Under the pieces are notes generated by a model, which saw only the letters and a list, made by a program, of their open reading frames with translations, was not told where the DNA came from and made no database searches. DNA of 21,203 nt, from positions 1-21,203 of the forward strand of contig SBFN01000194.1 of NCBI GenBank assembly GCA_006226895.1. The letters run 5' to 3'. Source of the DNA: Deltaproteobacteria bacterium. GTDB lineage: Bacteria; Desulfobacterota; Desulfuromonadia; Desulfuromonadales; BM103. This document shows positions 16,670 to 21,203 of this stretch, piece after piece; the stretch's first letter is position 1, and each line of letters opens with the position of its first letter. The position numbers and the translations under genes were made by a program.

Positions 16670-18355
16670 CTAACCCTTGGCCAACTTCGCCCAGGTGTCG
16701 CGTAAGGTGACACTGCGATTGAACGCCAATTTATCTGACTGTGAGCCTTTGCCGTCGACACAGAAATAACCGAGGCGTTCAAACTGGAAGGTTTCCCCGG
16801 CAGCCGCGTCGGCAAGCCCGGGCTCTACAAGTGCATCGGCAAGCACCTCGAGAGATTCCGGGTTGAGCAACTCGCGATAATCGCGATCCTTTTCTGCCGC
16901 CGGGTCGGCGACGCTGAGCAAACGATCATAAAGGCGAACCTCGGCCGACAGCGCGTGCGCCGCAGAAACCCAGTGAATAATCCCCTTAACCTTTTTACGA
17001 CCTTCCGGCAATACGCCACCACCAGTCTCCGCATCGTAACTGCAGCGTAATTCAGTGACCTCACCGCTCGCCGGGTCCTTGATCACCTCATCGCAGCGAA
17101 TGATATAACCATAGCGCAGCCGCACTTCCCGATCCGGCCCCAGCCGGAAAAACTTCTTCGGCGGATCTTCCATGAAATCATCCCGGTCAACGTAAATCTC
17201 ACGACCGAAAGGAATCGTCCGGCTGCCCATTTCAGGTTTCTTGGGATGCTTTGGTGCCGTAAACTCTTCGCTCTGCCCTTCCGGATAATTTGTGATGGTC
17301 ACCTTCAGTGGACGCAAGACCCCCATGGCACGTGACGCGACTTGATCAAGGTCTTCACGGACACAATCTTCCAGGGTACTCATATCAATAACACTGTCGC
17401 TCTTGCCGACACCGATCCGTTCGCAGAAAGTGCGGATTGCGGCGGCAGTAAAACCACGCCGGCGCATCCCCGAAAGAGTCGGCATGCGTGGATCGTCCCA
17501 GCCGGAAACGTGCTTTTCATTCACCAACTCCAGCAATCGGCGCTTGCTCATCACCGTGTAGGTCAGGTTGAGGCGTGCGAACTCGATCTGTTGCGGGTGA
17601 TAAATCTCCAGCGCCTCGCAGAGCCAATCGTAGAGAGGTCGATGATCCTGGAATTCCAGGGTACAGAGAGAGTGAGTGACCTGCTCCATGGAGTCCGACT
17701 GACCGTGGGCGAAATCGTACATCGGATAGATGCACCAGGCATCGCCGGTGCGCGGGTGCGTCGCGCGCAGAATCCGGTAAAGCACCGGGTCGCGAAGATT
17801 CATATTGGCCGCAGCCATATCAATCTTGGCGCGCAACACCCGGGAGCCATCATCGAATTCAGCCGCGCGCATACGTCGCAGCAGGTCGAGATTCTCCCCA
17901 ACAGTGCGGCTGCGGTAAGGGCTCTCCTTGCCCGGTTCCGTCAGGGTTCCGCGATACTCACGCATCTCCTCAGGGGTCAGATCACACACAAAGGCCAGCC
18001 CTTTTTCGACCAACTTCTCGGCAAAAGCGTACAGAGCCTCGAAATAGTCCGAAGCGTGATATTCATGCTCGCCCCAGTCGAAGCCGAGCCAGCTTACATC
18101 GGTTTTGATCGCGTCGATATATTCCTGCTCTTCCTTGACCGGGTTGGTGTCATCAAAGCGCAGGTGACATCGTCCCTGGTAAAGCGCGGCCAGGCCAAAA
18201 TTGAGACAGATCGATTTAGCGTGACCGATATGCAGGTAACCGTTGGGCTCGGGCGGGAAACGCGTAACAACGCTTTTATGCTTACCGCTGGCCAGGTCCT
18301 CATCGATGATATTACGGATAAAGTTGGGTCCCAACTGCACGGGGGGATGACTCAT
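16670..18355 (-). CDS. glnS: Glutaminyl-tRNA synthetase
   Basis: The 561-residue class I synthetase charges tRNA-Gln. [16 protein letters not shown] carries the HIGH motif (42-45) and TVMSKRRL (267-274) is the GlnRS form of KMSKS. The length and the C-terminal beta-barrel region ([16 protein letters not shown] onward) are those of bacterial GlnRS, which distinguishes it from GluRS. ATG 18355 has AGGAG ten bases upstream. It follows ispF after 93 bases and precedes the CheR gene by 42. A long open frame on the opposite strand (17342-18391) is a codon shadow. Confidence 0.97.
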   Translation of the reverse strand: MSHPPVQLGPNFIRNIIDEDLASGKHKSVVTRFPPEPNGYLHIGHAKSICLNFGLAALYQGRCHLRFDDTNPVKEEQEYIDAIKTDVSWLGFDWGEHEYHASDYFEALYAFAEKLVEKGLAFVCDLTPEEMREYRGTLTEPGKESPYRSRTVGENLDLLRRMRAAEFDDGSRVLRAKIDMAAANMNLRDPVLYRILRATHPRTGDAWCIYPMYDFAHGQSDSMEQVTHSLCTLEFQDHRPLYDWLCEALEIYHPQQIEFARLNLTYTVMSKRRLLELVNEKHVSGWDDPRMPTLSGMRRRGFTAAAIRTFCERIGVGKSDSVIDMSTLEDCVREDLDQVASRAMGVLRPLKVTITNYPEGQSEEFTAPKHPKKPEMGSRTIPFGREIYVDRDDFMEDPPKKFFRLGPDREVRLRYGYIIRCDEVIKDPASGEVTELRCSYDAETGGGVLPEGRKKVKGIIHWVSAAHALSAEVRLYDRLLSVADPAAEKDRDYRELLNPESLEVLADALVEPGLADAAAGETFQFERLGYFCVDGKGSQSDKLAFNRSVTLRDTWAKLAKG

Positions 18356-18448
18356 ATGAAAACTACTCCTCGAATTTCTTTTCAGTATTAAGCTAAAATC
18401 CGGGCCTCAACACAATGTTTTGCCGCGGACAATCTCTCGTTGATCATA

Positions 18449-18931
18449 TCAGCTATCGCTTGTGGCCATCAACACCACGGCATGTGCCGAGATGCCTTCA
18501 CCGCGGCCGGTAAAGCCAAGCTGCTCGGTTGTTGTTGCCTTCACATTCACGCAGCCGGCCGGGACCTGGCAAACCTTGGCCAGGTTGACGACCATCTGGG
18601 CAACAAAGGGCGCCAATTTGGGGCGCTGTGCAACCACAGTCGTATCCAGGTTGCTGACTCGAAAGCCGCGGGCCGTTGCCAAACCGATGACATGCTCCAG
18701 AAGCAGTACGCTGTTGATTCCTCTGTAGGTCTCATCAGTGTCAGGGAAGTAACGTCCTATATCACCAAGACCCAGAGCGCCGAGGATGGCGTCAGAAACC
18801 GCATGCAGCAGGACATCAGCATCTGAATGCCCGTGCAGACCATATTCGTAGGGAATGGTAACGCCCCCCAGAACCAGGGGACGATCAGGAACCAGGCGAT
18901 GAACATCGAAACCATGACCAATGCGTATCAT
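18449..18931 (-). CDS. ispF: 2-C-methyl-D-erythritol 2,4-cyclodiphosphate synthase
   Basis: The 160-residue protein catalyses the ring-closing step of the MEP isoprenoid pathway. IGHGFDVHRL (4-13) supplies zinc ligands D9 and H11, and HSDADVLLHA gives H43. KATTTEQLGFTGRGEGI is the C-terminal signature. The length is standard. ATG 18931 overlaps the ispD stop by four bases (ATGA), a sign of translational coupling; a longer frame upstream lies inside ispD and is not family-like. The product feeds the isoprenoid precursor pool, including quinone side chains. Confidence 0.97.
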   Translation of the reverse strand: MIRIGHGFDVHRLVPDRPLVLGGVTIPYEYGLHGHSDADVLLHAVSDAILGALGLGDIGRYFPDTDETYRGINSVLLLEHVIGLATARGFRVSNLDTTVVAQRPKLAPFVAQMVVNLAKVCQVPAGCVNVKATTTEQLGFTGRGEGISAHAVVLMATSDS

Positions 18932-19629
18932 GTCAGAGAGACCTCTCCCGCCGCGATCAGAGCCCTGGCCAGGGCCAGGTCTGCCGGCGTCGTTATCTTG
19001 ATATTGTGTGGATGACCGGGAAGAACGGCAACCGGCCAGCCGCACCACTCAACCAGGGAGGCATCATCGGTGCCAAGGTAGCCGCCAGCATAAGCCCGTC
19101 GGTGCGCTTCACGAATTCTATCGCAGCGAAATGCCTGGGGGGTCTGCACCTGCCAGAGCAGGCTTCGATCCAGAGTCGAACGCACCAGCCCGTCAAAGAC
19201 CTCTTTGATCGTATCCTGTGCCGAAACAGCCAGGATCGCCGCTCCCTCGGCAGCGGCCAATTGCACCAGTGGGCCTATCTGCTCCTGCGGAAAGAACGGG
19301 CGAACGCCATCGTGAATCAGAACCACATCCTGATCCGCCGCGCCACAAGCCTCCAGCCCGTTACGAACAGAGTCCTGGCGTTCTGCACCCCCGGCAATCA
19401 CGACACCGATCTTTTCAAGACGATAGCGTTCCACCAGGTCGGCCCGACAAGTTGCGACATCCTGCTCAGGAACAACCAAGTGAATTGACGAAATTAGCGG
19501 CTGATCAGCAAGCCGCGACAGCGTCTGTACCAGAATCGGCCGATCGCCAAGCTCAAGGTACTGTTTTCTCGTATCACCACCGATCCTGCGGCCGCTGCCT
19601 GCAGCAGGGATCAGAACATGAACATTCAT
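18928..19629 (-). CDS. ispD: 2-C-methyl-D-erythritol 4-phosphate cytidylyltransferase
   Basis: The 233-residue enzyme joins CTP to methylerythritol phosphate in the MEP pathway. The nucleotide-binding motif PAAGSGRRIGGDTRKQYL (8-25) contains R15 and K22, matching the catalytic Arg and Lys of the family. IHDGVRPF (D107), LGTDDASLVE and GHPHNIKIT are further signatures. AGGA precedes ATG 19629 by seven bases. It overlaps ispF by four bases and lies downstream of carD, but a terminator sits between carD and ispD. The 169 bases between the terminator and ispD start show no gene and only weak promoter candidates. Confidence 0.97.
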   Translation of the reverse strand: MNVHVLIPAAGSGRRIGGDTRKQYLELGDRPILVQTLSRLADQPLISSIHLVVPEQDVATCRADLVERYRLEKIGVVIAGGAERQDSVRNGLEACGAADQDVVLIHDGVRPFFPQEQIGPLVQLAAAEGAAILAVSAQDTIKEVFDGLVRSTLDRSLLWQVQTPQAFRCDRIREAHRRAYAGGYLGTDDASLVEWCGWPVAVLPGHPHNIKITTPADLALARALIAAGEVSLT

Positions 19630-19784
19630 AGGCTCTTCCTGTCGTCAATCGTTAATAGTCCTGCCTGGAAGCCAGGGCAACGACTTTGCAAGGGGTTCCC
19701 AAAAACCACTCATGTGCGACTCGAACTGCTATTTCTATCGTATTTACTGACATTTGAAAATAATTAATTAGAAGATAGTTACGC

Positions 19785-19828
19785 TGACAATAAATAATAA
19801 GGGCCGAGTGCACATTAGCACCCGGCCC
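19785..19828 (-). terminator. Rho-independent terminator of carD
   Basis: On the minus strand GGGCCGGGTGC (19828-19818) pairs with GCACTCGGCCC (19811-19801) around a six-base loop, with one G-T pair. A T-rich stretch (TTATTATTTATTG) follows. It begins 27 bases after the carD stop. The stem is strong and the tail only moderately T-rich, so some read-through into ispD-ispF is possible. Confidence 0.8.
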
Positions 19829-19855
19829 GAAATTCTTGAATCTTTCTTTCTGAAA

Positions 19856-20338
19856 TCAGTTGACCATATTTTCGAGGCGATCCGTCACCATATCTTCCTC
19901 GATCCCTTCAGCAAGAGCCAGCTCCTTGACCAGAAGCCTTCGGGCCAACTCCAGAACTTTTTTCTCACCGTAAGAAAGTTCTTTCTCTTCCTTGATCAGG
20001 TAAAGCTCGCGCAGAACTTCAGCAACATCAATCGGGTCACCCGTTTTGATCTTGTCGTTGTATTCGCGCTGCCGCCGGCTCCAGGAAGCAATCGCCAAAG
20101 AGCCGATTTGCTTTTCCTCGAGGACATTGTATATTGTCTCGACTTTGTCTTTACTGATCAGGGTACGCAAACCAACCTGATGGGCATTGCCCACCGGGAC
20201 CATGATGGTCATATCGTTATCAATGATGCGCAGGATATAAAAGTCGTGGGTTTGACCGCAGAACTCGCGAGACTCAATATTTTCAACAACACCGACCCCT
20301 TGTGCAGGGTATACAGCTCGGTCACCAATTTTAAACAT
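19856..20338 (-). CDS. carD: CarD/CdnL-family RNA polymerase-binding regulator
   Basis: The 160-residue protein opens with MFKIGDRAVYPAQGVGVVEN, the Tudor-like domain that binds the RNA polymerase beta subunit. It continues into a helical C-terminal domain with the conserved tryptophan W86 (ASWSRRQREY). Members of the family stabilise the open promoter complex, notably at rRNA promoters. I start at ATG 20338, with AGGGAG about ten bases upstream; an in-frame ATG three codons earlier is too close to that site. It has its own promoter and terminator and sits upstream of ispD-ispF, an arrangement also known in mycobacteria. Confidence 0.93.
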   Translation of the reverse strand: MFKIGDRAVYPAQGVGVVENIESREFCGQTHDFYILRIIDNDMTIMVPVGNAHQVGLRTLISKDKVETIYNVLEEKQIGSLAIASWSRRQREYNDKIKTGDPIDVAEVLRELYLIKEEKELSYGEKKVLELARRLLVKELALAEGIEEDMVTDRLENMVN

Positions 20339-20367
20339 TATTGTCATTTCTCCCTGTGGAAATGAAC

Positions 20368-20396
20368 AGCCTACCACAAATGGCCTCTTCCGTCAA
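20368..20396 (-). promoter_or_regulatory. Sigma-70-type promoter for carD
   Basis: On the minus strand TTGACG (20396-20391) and TAGGCT (20373-20368) are 17 bases apart, 5 of 6 and 4 of 6 consensus matches. Transcription would begin near 20361, about 22 bases before the start codon. Immediately upstream is an inverted repeat AAACCC-N11-GGGTTT (20399-20421), a possible operator shared with the divergent gene. Confidence 0.6.
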
Positions 20397-20468
20397 GGAA
20401 ACCCTGATTATTCGCGGGTTTGTTCACGCAAGAGGCTCGACAGAACAGCAAACTGCCGAGAGGACAAA

Positions 20469-21203
20469 ATGCGTATTGGCGTAATCGGCTCCGGAGCACT
20501 TGGACTTTTTTATGGTGGCCTGTTGCAACGGGCCGGACATGATGTTCATTTTCTCCTGCGTCGCGACTACCAGGCGATCACATCATCGGGCCTGAAAGTC
20601 ACTTCACCTCGTGGAGACTTCCACCTGCAACAGGTCAAGGGCTACCGCAACAACACAGAGATCGGCCCGGTCGATCTGGTTTTGATTGGCCTGAAAGCCT
20701 ATGCCAATCAGTCACTTATTGAACTTGTCCGCCCGTTGGTCGCCGACGAGACCACAATTCTGACCCTGCAAAACGGCCTCGGCAACGAGGAGCTGCTGGC
20801 AACGGCCTTCACCGCGAAGCAGATCGTAGGTGGAGTTGCCTTTCTCTGCTGTAACCGCGGCGAGCCCGGTACTGTTCACCACCTTGACCAGGGCTCCATC
20901 CGCATCGCTGAATTCGCCCAAAAACCAGGCAACAGACTCGAGGCCCTGTGCAAAACCTTCAATCAAGCGGACATCCCCTGCACCACTGGCACCGATCTCA
21001 CCCGGATTCGTTGGGAAAAGTTGGTCTGGAACATCCCCTTCAACGGTCTCTGCGCCTTAACCGGCCTGCCGACCAATCAACTTCTGAGCTGTCCGGAGAC
21101 CCGGCAACTGATTACGGAAATCATGCAGGAAGTGATCGCAGCCGCCAACCGACAAGGGCTATCGGAAGCCATCGATGCAACCGCCATCATTGAACCGATG
21201 CTG
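20469..21203 (+). CDS. 2-dehydropantoate (ketopantoate) 2-reductase family protein, 3' partial
   Basis: The frame is open from ATG 20469 to the window edge (245 codons); the end lies outside. MRIGVIGSGALGLFYGG is the N-terminal Rossmann motif (GxGxxG) for NADPH. LTLQNGLGNEE (98-108) and RWEKLVWNIPFN (181-192, with K184 and N188) match the substrate and catalytic segments of ketopantoate reductase. That enzyme makes pantoate for coenzyme A (panE). The family has other members with unassigned substrates and the last 50 or so residues are missing, so panE is likely but not fixed. GAGAGGA precedes the start. It diverges from carD across 130 bases. Confidence 0.88.
   Translation, partial: MRIGVIGSGALGLFYGGLLQRAGHDVHFLLRRDYQAITSSGLKVTSPRGDFHLQQVKGYRNNTEIGPVDLVLIGLKAYANQSLIELVRPLVADETTILTLQNGLGNEELLATAFTAKQIVGGVAFLCCNRGEPGTVHHLDQGSIRIAEFAQKPGNRLEALCKTFNQADIPCTTGTDLTRIRWEKLVWNIPFNGLCALTGLPTNQLLSCPETRQLITEIMQEVIAAANRQGLSEAIDATAIIEPML

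Noticed and set aside
17342..18391. A 349-codon open frame on the + strand
   Set aside because: It lies wholly antisense to glnS, which has full family motifs, and its translation shows no domain pattern. It is a codon-use shadow.
19706..19730. A TTCGAGTC stretch on the minus strand resembling a tRNA T-loop, suggesting a tRNA remnant or attachment site
   Set aside because: The flanking bases do not form the five-pair T stem and no acceptor, D or anticodon arm can be found.

Overview
The window looks like chromosome of a Desulfuromonadales/Geobacterales-type anaerobe (Desulfobacterota). The reasons are an inner-membrane multiheme NapC/NirT-type cytochrome next to a long UbiD-family decarboxylase, a CheA-receiver hybrid chemosensory operon, a GlnRS, and a CarD/CdnL regulator. 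The genus is an inference; no rRNA or other marker is present. No tRNA, rRNA, CRISPR, transposase or phage gene was seen.

Layout. 1-87 is the tail of a + strand membrane protein, closed by a terminator. 88-503 is a 416-base non-coding stretch with an exact 19-bp tandem repeat and an inverted repeat. It precedes a six-heme inner-membrane cytochrome (504-1973, +) that ends at a long hairpin terminator. A UbiD-like decarboxylase (2099-3937, -) and a small DUF4870-like membrane protein (4084-4440, +) diverge from 3938-4083. From 4473 to 20338 every gene lies on the minus strand. Read in transcription order these are carD, ispD, ispF, glnS, cheR-like, cheW-like, an MCP, cheA-receiver, cheB, cysS, a single-domain response regulator and uvrB. 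A ketopantoate-reductase-like gene (20469 onward, +) diverges from carD and runs off the window.

How the genes work together. carD-ispD-ispF-(glnS)-cysS is a housekeeping block (RNA polymerase regulation, MEP isoprenoid synthesis, aminoacyl-tRNA synthesis). The similar order carD-ispD-ispF-cysS is known from mycobacteria. Here a complete five-gene chemosensory module sits between glnS and cysS. It holds a receptor, adaptor, kinase, methyltransferase and methylesterase. No flagellar gene, CheC, CheD, CheX or GGDEF output is present in the window. The only free receiver protein lies beyond cysS. Isoprenoid synthesis, the UbiD-like decarboxylase and the membrane cytochrome could all relate to menaquinone-dependent respiration, but that link is inferred.

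The most striking feature is the MCP. Its roughly 160-residue sensor domain occurs twice, once between the two transmembrane helices (periplasmic) and again after the signalling domain at the C-terminus (cytoplasmic). The core of the two copies is about two thirds identical at protein level, while their codons have diverged. The CheR of the same operon carries an N-terminal receiver-like domain that has lost its phospho-acceptor aspartate.
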